Positions 16,644-24,410 of a stretch of DNA of 64,000 nt are shown here, piece by piece. Position numbers and translations under genes: made by a program. Where the stretch lies: NCBI RefSeq assembly GCF_000091305.1, contig NC_013929.1, forward strand, positions 7,440,001-7,504,000. Direction: 5' to 3'. Source of the DNA: Streptomyces scabiei 87.22. GTDB taxonomy: Bacteria; Actinomycetota; Actinomycetes; Streptomycetales; Streptomycetaceae. Under the pieces are notes generated by a model. It was not told where the DNA came from, did not search any database, and worked only from the letters and a program-made list of their open reading frames with translations. Every line of letters starts with the position of its first letter. Within the stretch, counting starts at the first letter, position 1.

Positions 16644-18280
16644 GTACTACGAACACCACCGGTTCGCGCGACAAGCGCGAGAAGGCACCGGCCGGCGAGC
16701 GCGTCGCCGACTGGGCCGACGGCCGGCTCGGGATCTACTCCCTGGCCAAGGCCAACATGCGCAAGATCTTCCCCGACCACTGGTCGTTCATGCTGGGCGA
16801 GATCTGCATGTACAGCTTCATCATCATCATCCTCACGGGTGTGTACCTGACGCTGTTCTTCCACCCGTCGATGAACGAGGTGGAGTACCACGGCAGCTAC
16901 GTCCCGCTGCAGGGCCAGCTGATGTCCGAGGCGTTCAACTCGACCATGCACATCTCCTTCGAGGTGCGCGGTGGTCTGCTGATCCGCCAGATCCACCACT
17001 GGGCCGCGCTGGTCTTCCTCGCCGGCATGTTCGTGCACATGATGCGCGTGTTCTTCACGGGCGCGTTCCGCAAGCCGCGTGAGGTCAACTGGCTGTTCGG
17101 CTTCCTGCTGTTCGTCCTCGGCATGTTCACCGGCTTCACCGGTTACTCGCTCCCGGACGACCTGCTCTCCGGCACCGGTGTCCGCTTCATGGAGGGCGCG
17201 GTCCTGTCCGTGCCGATCGTCGGCACGTACCTGTCGTTCTTCCTCTTCGGCGGGGAGTTCCCGGGCGGTGACTTCGTGGCCCGGTTCTACTCGGTCCACA
17301 TCCTGCTGCTGCCGGGCATCATGCTGGGCCTGATGGTGGCGCACCTGATCCTGGTCTTCTACCACAAGCACACGCAGTTCGCGGGCCCCGGAAAGACGAA
17401 CAACAACGTCGTCGGCATGCCGCTGCTCCCGGTGTACATGGCGAAGGCCGGCGGCTTCTTCTTCCTGGTCTTCGGTGTCATCGCGGTCATCTCCGCGATC
17501 GCCACGATCAACCCGATCTGGACCATGGGCCCCTACCGTCCGGACCAGGTGTCCACCGGCGCCCAGCCCGACTGGTACATGGGCTTCTCCGAGGGCCTGA
17601 TCCGTGTCATGCCGGGCTGGGAGATCAACTTCTGGGGTCACACGCTGGTCCTGGGCGTCTTCATCCCGCTGGTGATCTTCCCGCTGGTCCTGGTCGCGAT
17701 CGCGGTCTACCCGTTCATCGAGTCCTGGGTCACCGGCGACAAGCGCGAGCACCACATCCTGGACCGCCCGCGCAACGCCCCGACCCGTACGGCCTTCGGC
17801 GTCGCGTGGATCACCTGGTACATGGTCCTGCTGATCGGTGGTGGAAACGACCTCTGGGCGACCCACTTCCACCTGTCGATCAACTCGATCACCTGGTTCG
17901 TCCGGATCGCGTTCTTCGTGGCCCCGGTCCTCGCGTTCGTCGTCACCAAGCGCATCTGCCTCGGCCTGCAGCGCCGGGACAAGGACAAGGTGCTGCACGG
18001 TCGCGAGACCGGCATCATCAAGCGCCTGCCGCACGGTGAGTTCATCGAGGTCCACGAGCCGCTCAGCCAGGAGCAGCTGCACACGCTCACGGCGCACGAG
18101 CAGTACGCGCCGGCCGAGATCGGTGCCGCGGTCGACGAGAACGGTGTCGCCCGCAAGGTCTCGCGCCTGGAGAAGGCCCGCGTCAAGCTGAACAAGGGCT
18201 TCTACGGCGAGGACAACCAGATCGCCAAGCCCACCGTCGAGGAGTACAAGGAGATCACGAGCGGCCACGGCCACCACTGA
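16640..18280 (+). CDS. qcrB: Cytochrome bc1 complex cytochrome b subunit (QcrB)
   Basis: 546 residues, the quinol-oxidising core with two b hemes. Helix II and helix IV His pairs are visible in IRQIHHWAALVFLAGMFVHM and in VHILLLPGIMLGLMVAHLIL. The Qo-site motif region is PDWYMGFSEG (PEWY in other families, here PDWY as usual for actinobacteria). A long hydrophilic C-terminal tail (about 120 residues, ending SGHGHH) is typical of actinobacterial QcrB. The homologous mycobacterial subunit is the target of telacebec-type inhibitors. ATGA overlap with qcrA; a strong terminator ends the operon. Confidence 0.97.
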   Translation: MSTTNTTGSRDKREKAPAGERVADWADGRLGIYSLAKANMRKIFPDHWSFMLGEICMYSFIIIILTGVYLTLFFHPSMNEVEYHGSYVPLQGQLMSEAFNSTMHISFEVRGGLLIRQIHHWAALVFLAGMFVHMMRVFFTGAFRKPREVNWLFGFLLFVLGMFTGFTGYSLPDDLLSGTGVRFMEGAVLSVPIVGTYLSFFLFGGEFPGGDFVARFYSVHILLLPGIMLGLMVAHLILVFYHKHTQFAGPGKTNNNVVGMPLLPVYMAKAGGFFFLVFGVIAVISAIATINPIWTMGPYRPDQVSTGAQPDWYMGFSEGLIRVMPGWEINFWGHTLVLGVFIPLVIFPLVLVAIAVYPFIESWVTGDKREHHILDRPRNAPTRTAFGVAWITWYMVLLIGGGNDLWATHFHLSINSITWFVRIAFFVAPVLAFVVTKRICLGLQRRDKDKVLHGRETGIIKRLPHGEFIEVHEPLSQEQLHTLTAHEQYAPAEIGAAVDENGVARKVSRLEKARVKLNKGFYGEDNQIAKPTVEEYKEITSGHGHH

Positions 18281-18305
18281 TCGTCCCGCTTCGCCACACC
18301 ACGGT

Positions 18306-18344
18306 CGAAGGGCCCCCGTCCGATCTTCGGACGGGGGCCCTTCG
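18306..18344 (+). terminator. Intrinsic terminator after qcrCAB
   Basis: Perfect 18-bp stem (18306-18323 with 18327-18344), loop TCT. Confidence 0.88.
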
Positions 18345-18361
18345 CCGTGCCCGGGGCTGGA

Positions 18362-18367
18362 TAGGGT
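18362..18367 (+). promoter_or_regulatory. -10 element TAGGGT upstream of trpD
   Basis: TAGGGT 47 nt before the trpD ATG, just after the qcr terminator, which indicates that trpD is transcribed separately. No clear -35. Confidence 0.45.
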
Positions 18368-18414
18368 GGGGTTCACCTTCTTCCACGTCTCGTCTACGAC
18401 ACCCAGGAGCGGCT

Positions 18415-19479
18415 ATGAGCGCTGTGACCCCCGCTGGAGGCGACACCGCGGCGGTCCGTTCCTGGCCGGCGGTCCTGAACGCGCTGCTGTCCGGGCACGA
18501 CCAGGACGCCGGTGCCACCTTCTGGGCGATGGACCAGATCATGCGCGGCGAGGCGACGGACGCGCAGATCGCCGGGTTCGTGGTGGCCCTGCGGGCCAAG
18601 GGGGAGACCGTCGACGAGATCACCGGTCTCGTCGACGCGCTCTACGAGCACGCCAATGTGATCGAGGTGGCCGGGGAGACCGTCGACATCGTCGGCACGG
18701 GCGGGGACGGGGCCAAGACGGTCAACATCTCCACGATGTCCTCGATCGTCGTCGCCGGTACGGGCGCGAAGGTCGTCAAGCACGGCAACCGGGCCGCGTC
18801 CTCGGCGTCCGGGGCCTCCGACGTCCTGGAGAAGCTGGGCGTCAATCTGGAGCTGACGCCGAAGCGGGTGGCCGAGGTCGCGGAGGAGGCCGGGATCACC
18901 TTCTGCTTCGCGGTGAAGTTCCATCCGGCGCTGCGTCATGTGGCGGCAGCACGTGGGCAGTTGGGCATCCGTACGGTCTTCAACGCGCTCGGGCCGCTGG
19001 CGAACCCGGCGAAGGTGCGGGCCCAGGCCGTCGGGGTCGCCGACCCCCGGATGGCGCCCATCATGGCCGGTGTCTTCGCCGGACGCGGCAACTCCTCGCT
19101 GGTCTTCCGCGGCGACGACGGGCTCGACGAGCTGACGACCACGGCGACCTCACGGGTGTGGGTCGTCCGGGACGGCAAGGTCACCGAGGAGGCGTTCGAC
19201 CCGCGCGAGGTGGGCCTGGAGCTGGTGCCCGTGGAGGCGCTGCGCGGGGCCGACGCCTCGTACAACGCGGATGTCGCGCGGCGGCTGCTGGGTGGGGAGA
19301 CCGGGCCCGTGCGGGATGCGGTGCTGTTGAACTCGGCTGCCGCGTTGGTGGCGTTGGAGCCGACGTCCGCGCCGCTGGCGGAGCAGTTGCGGGGCGGGAT
19401 GGCGAGGGCCGCGGAGTCGATCGACTCCGGCGCGGCGCGGCAGGCTCTCGAGCGGTGGGTCGCGGCGACGAACAGGTAG
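18415..19479 (+). CDS. trpD: Anthranilate phosphoribosyltransferase TrpD
   Basis: Transfers phosphoribose from PRPP to anthranilate in tryptophan synthesis. 354 residues. The PRPP/Mg motif is VDIVGTGGDGAKTVNIST, and the anthranilate channel motif KHGNRAASS and the NALGPLANP segment are present. AGGAG 6 nt before the ATG fixes the start. It is alone here; the first-step enzyme (trpE-trpG fusion) is 27 kb away in this window and has its own Trp attenuator, whereas trpD shows no Trp-rich leader. No intact trp operon is present in the window. Confidence 0.96.
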   Translation: MSAVTPAGGDTAAVRSWPAVLNALLSGHDQDAGATFWAMDQIMRGEATDAQIAGFVVALRAKGETVDEITGLVDALYEHANVIEVAGETVDIVGTGGDGAKTVNISTMSSIVVAGTGAKVVKHGNRAASSASGASDVLEKLGVNLELTPKRVAEVAEEAGITFCFAVKFHPALRHVAAARGQLGIRTVFNALGPLANPAKVRAQAVGVADPRMAPIMAGVFAGRGNSSLVFRGDDGLDELTTTATSRVWVVRDGKVTEEAFDPREVGLELVPVEALRGADASYNADVARRLLGGETGPVRDAVLLNSAAALVALEPTSAPLAEQLRGGMARAAESIDSGAARQALERWVAATNR

Positions 19480-19494
19480 GGGGGCGGGTGCGGG

Positions 19495-19524
19495 GAAAAG
19501 CACGGGGCGCAGCCCCTGCTTTTC
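19495..19524 (+). terminator. Terminator-like hairpin after trpD, first half of dispersed element
   Basis: GAAAAGCACGGGGC pairs with GCCCCTGCTTTTC with one bulge. The same hairpin precedes copy F of the dispersed element at 45957-45986. Confidence 0.7.
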
Positions 19525-19572
19525 AGGGGCGCGGGGAACTGCGCGAGAAGCCCCCACCCACCCGCACCCGCC
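19525..19572 (+). repeat. Dispersed GC-rich element, copy B
   Basis: Core AGGGGCGCGGGGAACTGCGC at 19525-19544, then GAGAAGCCCCC and ACCCGCACCCGCC as in other copies. Confidence 0.8.
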
Positions 19573-19659
19573 GATGAACCTCGCTGTCCACCCCCGAGGC
19601 GTCCCGTCCCGGAATCCGGACACGAGTTGCGGCGCGACGATCACCTCGCGTACGTTCTG

Positions 19660-19775
19660 CTTCAGGTCATGAGTGACAGCCCATAGCCCCGGCTGGCTGT
19701 CCGGCAACCCTCCTTCCGTGGCGGGGTGCCCCGGGTGAAGACCGGGCCGTAGGCAGCGAGGTCTACGGCAAGCGC
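19660..19775 (+). promoter_or_regulatory. SAM-IV riboswitch
   Basis: The segment matches the actinobacterial SAM-IV consensus: GGTCATGAGTGACAGC (from 19665), GGCAACCCTCC, and GGGGTGCCCCGGGTGAAGAC ending at 19742, closed by a GGTC/GACC pairing. A further hairpin CCGTAG/CTACGG (19747-19768) matches the extra 3' stem that distinguishes SAM-IV from SAM-I. It should bind S-adenosylmethionine and lower expression of the downstream class V PLP enzyme when SAM is plentiful. Assignment is from memory of the motif, not from a covariance search. Confidence 0.85.
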
Positions 19776-19795
19776 GGCTTCGAGGGAGTTCTTCC

Positions 19796-19816
19796 GTGAG
19801 CAAGCGAATGCGATAG
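19796..19816 (+). CDS. Upstream mini-ORF, peptide MSKRMR
   Basis: GTG start with a strong ribosome site (GAGGGAG at 19782-19788, 7 nt spacing) and a TAG stop after six codons. It lies between the SAM-IV aptamer and the main gene, 83 nt before the latter. The good initiation signal suggests that it is translated; it might be the expression platform readout or an arginine/methionine-sensing leader. No homology can be claimed for six residues. Confidence 0.5.
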   Translation: MSKRMR

Positions 19817-19899
19817 GGCCGCCGAGCCCCGCCTCCGCGCACCCCTTTTCCTTCCTTCAGCGTGCCTTTCTTCGGCATGCGCTCTCACGGGAGTTCCCC

Positions 19900-21270
19900 A
19901 TGTCTGTCCCCAGTGTCTCCACCCTTGCCGCCGACCAGTCGATTTACTCCCCGCTGCCCGTTCTGGGACGTGATGTCACCGTCCCGCTCGTCACCGGTGG
20001 CGAGGTCACCTACGCCGCCCTCGACTACGCCGCCAGCGCCCCCGCCCTGCAGCGCGTTTGGGACGACGTGGCCGCGTACGCGCCGTACTACGGGAGTGTG
20101 CACCGGGGTGCCGGGTACCTCTCCCAGCTGTCGACGGACCTCTTCGAGAACGCCCGCCACACCGTCGCCGAGTTCCTCGACTGCCGGGACGACGACCAGC
20201 TGATCTTCACCCGGTCGACGACGGACTCCCTGAACCTCCTGGCCGAGGCCCTGCCCGCCGACTGCCAGGTCTTCGTCTTCGAGACCGAGCACCACGCCTC
20301 GCTGCTGCCCTGGCGGGACGCGCGGGTGACGTACCTGGACGCGCCCCGGACGCCGGAGCAGGCCGTCGCCACCCTGGAGACCGCCCTCGCGGCCCGCGAC
20401 CCGTACGGGCCGGCGCTGGTGTGCGTCACCGGTGCCTCGAACGTCACCGGGGAGATCTGGCCCGTGCGGGAGCTGGCCGCGGTCGCCCACGCGCACGGCG
20501 CGCGGATCGTGCTCGACGCGGCCCAGCTCGCGCCCCACCACCCCGTCTCCGTACAGGAGCTGGACGTGGACTGGGTCGCCTTCTCGGGGCACAAGCTGTA
20601 CGCGCCGTTCGGGTCCGGTGTGCTCGCCGGGCGCGCCGACTGGCTGCGCGAGGCCGACCCGTACCTCGCGGGCGGCGGTGCCAGCCGCAAGGTGACCCGG
20701 CGGACGGACGGCGGCGTGGACGTCGAGTGGCACGACAGCGCCGCGCGTCACGAGGCCGGCTCGCCCAACGTCATCGGCGCCTACTCCATCGCCTCCGCCT
20801 GCAAGGCCCTCACCGAGGCCGGGTTCGACACCCTCGTCGCCCGGGAGCGGTACCTGATCGACACCGTCCGGGCCGGGCTCGCCGAGGTGCCCGAGGTGCG
20901 GACCCTCTCCCTCTTCGGGGACGACGCCCCGCGCGTCGGCGTCCTCTCCTTCGTCGTGGAGGGCTGGAACAGCTCCCACTTCGCCGCCGCCCTCTCCGCC
21001 GAGTACGGCATCGGCGTACGCGACGGCCTCTTCTGCGCCCACCCCCTCGTCCGCACCCTCCTCGGCACCGACCCGCAGACCCAGGGCGAGTGCGGAGCCC
21101 CCGAGGCGGCCCCCGGCGAGCGCTCCCTCAACGCGATCCGGGTGAGCTTCGGAGCGGGCACCCCCGACGAGCACGTGGAGCGGTTCCTGGGGGCGGTCAA
21201 GGAGCTGGTGCGTGACGGCGCGAAGTGGAACTACCGCACCGAGGACGGCCGCTGCGTCCCGGCGGTCTGA
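19900..21270 (+). CDS. Class V PLP-dependent enzyme (aminotransferase/cysteine desulfurase family) under SAM control
   Basis: 456 residues. The PLP lysine is in FSGHKLYAPFG, with the DAAQLAPHH segment just before it. Fold-type I features SVHRGAGYLS and FTRSTTDSLN match the NifS/SufS/isopenicillin-epimerase group. The catalytic-Cys region is unusual (DGLFCAHPL), so desulfurase, selenocysteine lyase-like or aminotransferase activity are all possible. A SAM-IV riboswitch upstream points to sulfur or methionine metabolism. GGGAG 6 nt before the ATG sets the start. Monocistronic; it converges with the 21302-21583 gene. Confidence 0.87.
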   Translation: MSVPSVSTLAADQSIYSPLPVLGRDVTVPLVTGGEVTYAALDYAASAPALQRVWDDVAAYAPYYGSVHRGAGYLSQLSTDLFENARHTVAEFLDCRDDDQLIFTRSTTDSLNLLAEALPADCQVFVFETEHHASLLPWRDARVTYLDAPRTPEQAVATLETALAARDPYGPALVCVTGASNVTGEIWPVRELAAVAHAHGARIVLDAAQLAPHHPVSVQELDVDWVAFSGHKLYAPFGSGVLAGRADWLREADPYLAGGGASRKVTRRTDGGVDVEWHDSAARHEAGSPNVIGAYSIASACKALTEAGFDTLVARERYLIDTVRAGLAEVPEVRTLSLFGDDAPRVGVLSFVVEGWNSSHFAAALSAEYGIGVRDGLFCAHPLVRTLLGTDPQTQGECGAPEAAPGERSLNAIRVSFGAGTPDEHVERFLGAVKELVRDGAKWNYRTEDGRCVPAV

Positions 21271-21301
21271 CCGCCGGAGCATTCGGCCGCGCGAGAGGCC
21301 G

Positions 21302-21583
21302 CTAGCCGTCCAGCCCGATGGCGAAAGCGGCCTCCAGGTCGTGCTGGGAGTAGGCGCGGAAGGCGACGTGCGTGTCCGTGCCGAGGACTCCCGGGATCTT
21401 GCTGATCCGGCCGGGGATCACGTCCGCGAGGTCCTCGTGCTCCTTCACCCGGACCATGGCGACCAGGTCGTACGTACCGGTCACGGAGAACACCTCGGTC
21501 ACGGAGTCGATCGCGGCGATCGACTCCGCGATCTCCGGAATCCGGTCCACGCTGGTCTTGATGAGGACGATCGCGGTGATCAC
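21302..21583 (-). CDS. RAM-domain protein (Lrp/AsnC ligand-binding domain, no DNA-binding domain)
   Basis: 93 residues that match only the C-terminal amino-acid-binding (RAM) domain of Lrp/AsnC regulators: ferredoxin-like fold, with the conserved VTGTYDLVAMV strand and GVLGTDTHV. There is no helix-turn-helix, so it cannot bind DNA by itself. Such proteins may be free effector-binding modulators. The GTG start overlaps the TGA of the upstream rhomboid gene (GTGA), so both are in one translationally coupled unit. Confidence 0.88.
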   Translation of the reverse strand: MITAIVLIKTSVDRIPEIAESIAAIDSVTEVFSVTGTYDLVAMVRVKEHEDLADVIPGRISKIPGVLGTDTHVAFRAYSQHDLEAAFAIGLDG

Positions 21584-22335
21584 GGCTGGTTCTCTCCCTC
21601 GGGGGCCGGAGCAGGGACGTTCTTCGAGGCGTCCGCTGGCGGTTTCACTCTAGCCCCACGGCCGTAACGCCCCCACGCGTAGACGAACCCCAGTCCGAAC
21701 CCCACCAGGTGCGCCAGATAGGCGACGCCCGGCCCCGAGGTCTGCCGTCCCGCCGCCAGCCATTGCAGGCTCACCCAGAACGGCAGGGTCACCCACGCCG
21801 GGAAGCGCAGCGGGAGGAAGAAGAGGAACGGCAGGAGGCTCGTCACCCGCGCCCGGGGAAACAGGTACAGGAACGCGCCGAGGACCGCCGAGATCGCACC
21901 CGAGGCGCCGACCAGCGACTGCGGCGACCCGGCGTGCGCCGCCGCGTACGCCACCAGCGCGAGGTAGCCGCAGCTCACGTAGAACAGGGCGAACGCCGCC
22001 CGGCCCATGCGTTCCTCGGCCATCGCCCCGAAGACGAACAGGAAGAGCATGTTGCCCAGCAGGTGCAGCCAGCTGCCGTGGACGAAGAGCGCGGTGAGGG
22101 GGGTGAGCGCAGCCCGCGGGGCGCCGCCGAAGAGTTCCACGGGGACGACGCCCCAGCGGTGGAAGTACGCCCGTTGCGCCGCGAGCAGCTCGTCCCCGGT
22201 GCCGTACACGGGATTGAGGCCCGCCGCCGGGCCGATCAGGAAGATCGCGCAGCAGGCGGCGATCAGCCCGTACGTGACGGGTGCCGACTCGTTCCGTACG
22301 GCCCGGGCGGCCCGGGTGACCCACTTGCCGATCAT
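21580..22335 (-). CDS. Rhomboid-family intramembrane serine protease
   Basis: 251 residues with about six transmembrane helices. Catalytic Ser in GASGAISAVLG and His in LAHLVGFGLG form the dyad; the HLLGNMLFLFVFG helix carries the oxyanion-side His/Asn pair. It cleaves substrates inside the membrane; its target is unknown. I chose the ATG at 22335 (MIGKWVTRAARAV); an open frame extends to 22428 but codes for an unlikely Arg/Gly-rich segment and no better ribosome site is seen. It is coupled to the RAM-domain gene. Confidence 0.85.
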   Translation of the reverse strand: MIGKWVTRAARAVRNESAPVTYGLIAACCAIFLIGPAAGLNPVYGTGDELLAAQRAYFHRWGVVPVELFGGAPRAALTPLTALFVHGSWLHLLGNMLFLFVFGAMAEERMGRAAFALFYVSCGYLALVAYAAAHAGSPQSLVGASGAISAVLGAFLYLFPRARVTSLLPFLFFLPLRFPAWVTLPFWVSLQWLAAGRQTSGPGVAYLAHLVGFGLGFVYAWGRYGRGARVKPPADASKNVPAPAPEGENQP

Positions 22336-22533
22336 GCGCAGAGCATGACGTAACCGGACCCACCCGCACAGACCGCCTCGCCGCCCGCGCGGATCGGCCG
22401 CCCCTCCGGAACCGGTCGACGCCCCCACCGTGGGCGAACAGGCGTCCGGTGCCGGTCAGGCCGTAGGGTTACGAGCCACAAGCACCGGGACGCCGGCGCT
22501 TCACGGAGACTGGAAGAAGGAAGAGCAGCCACG

Positions 22534-22773
22534 ATGACGGTTCCCCTGCCGACGGACACCACCCGCTGGCGCTGCACGCTCTGTGGCAATCTCACGCGGT
22601 TCGACGTGACGCGCTCGTCGAAGGTCGTCGAGTACGTGCACCTCGACCTCGCCGGGCAGCCCAAGGTCGAGGAGCGCGAGGTGGTCAGTGAGACCATCGA
22701 GTCGGTGCGCTGCCGCTGGTGCAACGCCGTGGACCAGGTGGAACTCGTGGACAGGCCGGACGCCGACTCCTGA
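22534..22773 (+). CDS. Small zinc-ribbon protein
   Basis: 79 residues with two CXXC knuckles (CTLC and CRWC) about 45 residues apart, which should bind one zinc ion. GAAGGAAGAG lies 8-12 nt before the ATG. It sits 33 nt upstream of the NYN-domain gene in the same direction, so the two are probably co-transcribed. Function unknown; a nucleic-acid or protein-binding adaptor to the NYN protein is inferred. Confidence 0.8.
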   Translation: MTVPLPTDTTRWRCTLCGNLTRFDVTRSSKVVEYVHLDLAGQPKVEEREVVSETIESVRCRWCNAVDQVELVDRPDADS

Positions 22774-22806
22774 GGGAGCCGGTCCGCACAGACATTGGGG
22801 TGACGG

Positions 22807-24150
22807 ATGGTGGAGACCGCAGGCGGGGGGCCGGCCGACGGCGCCGCCGAGGTGCTCGACCGTCCGCTGCCCGAGGGCGTGCGCAGACGGGTCGTGCAGA
22901 TCGTCTCGGACGGGTTCGGCGGCCTGACGGTCGCCGAACTGCCCGCACAGCTCAGGCAGTACGCCCGGTTCACCCCGACCCGTCGGGTGAAGTTCGCCGG
23001 GAACGCGATGGCGGCAGCGGTGGAGAGCGACACGCTGTTCAGACAGCGGATCGGCGAGCGGTTCCGTGAGGCCCACCCGGAGCTGGCCGGCGCCCTCGAC
23101 ACGGGCGCGCCGCCCCCGGCGGCGGACCCGCTGGACGTGGCGGCCGCGGCCTACGTGCTGCGGCCCACCGGCTGGGTGAAGCTGGTCGCCGCCGCCGGTG
23201 AGGAGGCCCTCCGGGCCGACGCCGAGCGCGCCGACGAGGAGAGCCGGGCCGAGCTGGACCGGCTGCGCGAGCAGCTCGCCGAGGCCCGCGCCCACACCAA
23301 GTCCGAGACGGAGCGGCTGCGTACGGAGCTGGAGGCGGCACGCAAGGAGGCCGACTCCCTGCACCGCAAGCTCCGGGCCGCTCTCAGTGACGTCAAGCGG
23401 GGCGAGGCCGCCCTGCGCAAGCTGCACGCCGAGACGGAGACCGTACGCGCCGAGGGCCACGCCCAGGTGTCCGCGGCCGAGAGCGAGAGCCGTCGTCTCA
23501 AGGCGCGGCTCGGTGAGGCGGAAGCCGCCCTGGAGGCCGCCCGGCGGGCCGCCCGCGAGGGCCGCAGCGTCGAGGACATGCGCGTACGGCTGCTGCTCGA
23601 CACCGTGCTGGACGCCGCCCAGGGGCTGCGGCGGGAGCTGGCGCTGCCGCCGGTCTCCGTACGGCCCGCCGAGACCGTCGACGCGGTCGAGCCGGGGCGG
23701 ATGACCCCGAAGGACATCGCCGCCCGCGCCCTGTCGGAGAACGACCCGGCGATCCTGGACCAGTTGCTGGCGCTGCCGCAGGCGCACCTCGTCGTCGACG
23801 GCTACAACGTGACCAAGACCGGCTATCCGCAGATGCCGCTGGAGAAGCAGCGCCTCAGGCTCCTCGGGCAGCTCTCCCAGCTCGCCGCGCAGACCGGCGC
23901 CGAGGTCACCTGTGTCTTCGACGGGGCGGAGCTGGCCGCGCCGGTGCTGCTCGCGCCGCCGCGCGGGGTGCGGGTGCTGTTCTCCAAGCCGGGCGTCACC
24001 GCCGACGAGTTGATCCGTCAGCTGGTGCGGGCCGAGCCGCCCGGCCGGCCGGTCATCGTCGCCTCCACCGACCGCGAGGTGGCCGACGGGATCGCCAAGG
24101 CGGGCGCCCGTCCGGTGGCGTCCGCGGTGCTCCTCAAGCGGCTTTCCTGA
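22807..24150 (+). CDS. NYN (PIN-like, YacP) domain protein with central coiled coil
   Basis: 447 residues. An N-terminal alpha-helical domain (about 20-125) is followed by a long coiled coil (about 130-255) and a C-terminal NYN ribonuclease domain (about 325-447) with the acidic and Asn/Ser positions in VVDGYNVTK, CVFDGAEL, FSKPGVTADE and VASTDREVAD. NYN domains of the YacP/Rae1 type cut RNA; the coiled coil suggests a scaffold or ribosome contact. It is preceded by a zinc-ribbon gene. Catalytic activity is predicted, not shown. Confidence 0.85.
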   Translation: MVETAGGGPADGAAEVLDRPLPEGVRRRVVQIVSDGFGGLTVAELPAQLRQYARFTPTRRVKFAGNAMAAAVESDTLFRQRIGERFREAHPELAGALDTGAPPPAADPLDVAAAAYVLRPTGWVKLVAAAGEEALRADAERADEESRAELDRLREQLAEARAHTKSETERLRTELEAARKEADSLHRKLRAALSDVKRGEAALRKLHAETETVRAEGHAQVSAAESESRRLKARLGEAEAALEAARRAAREGRSVEDMRVRLLLDTVLDAAQGLRRELALPPVSVRPAETVDAVEPGRMTPKDIAARALSENDPAILDQLLALPQAHLVVDGYNVTKTGYPQMPLEKQRLRLLGQLSQLAAQTGAEVTCVFDGAELAAPVLLAPPRGVRVLFSKPGVTADELIRQLVRAEPPGRPVIVASTDREVADGIAKAGARPVASAVLLKRLS

Positions 24151-24201
24151 CCCTTCGGTACCGTCCGCCCGCAACGGCAACGAACAGGCGCTATGCCCGA
24201 A

Positions 24202-24232
24202 TTGACGGAACTGTTGCGCAACGTAGCGTCAA
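24202..24232. promoter_or_regulatory. Nested inverted repeat upstream of the NlpC/P60 genes
   Basis: A 10-bp perfect palindrome GTTGCGCAAC (24213-24222) sits inside outer arms TTGACG (24202-24207) and CGTCAA (24227-24232). TTGACG with TAGCGT 16 bp downstream (24224-24229) also reads as a promoter. Confidence 0.4.
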
Positions 24233-24301
24233 CCGAGCATTACTGGATGTGTGTTGAGTGTAAATTGTGCGCCGTGGGGTGGGATTTTTCCTGTGGGGGA
24301 T

Positions 24302-24331
24302 TTGAAGTGATCACCGTTGGGTCACTAGGGT
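24302..24331 (+). promoter_or_regulatory. Promoter of the first NlpC/P60 gene
   Basis: TTGAAG (24302-24307), 18-bp spacer, TAGGGT (24326-24331), in an A/T-rich stretch unlike the rest of the window. The leader to the GTG would be about 75 nt. I saw no c-di-AMP (ydaO) aptamer here although many streptomycete cell-wall hydrolase genes have one. Confidence 0.55.
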
Positions 24332-24410
24332 CTGGGCTCAAACCTCTGAACGGGTGATCGTCGCCGGAGTCCCCGCCGGCCGGTCGCTCCTATGAAGGAG
24401 TTCACCTACC

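Noticed and set aside
24151..24410. Possible c-di-AMP (ydaO) riboswitch before the NlpC/P60 gene
   Set aside because: Such aptamers are common before streptomycete wall hydrolases, but the conserved blocks are not present here; only a promoter and a palindrome were seen.
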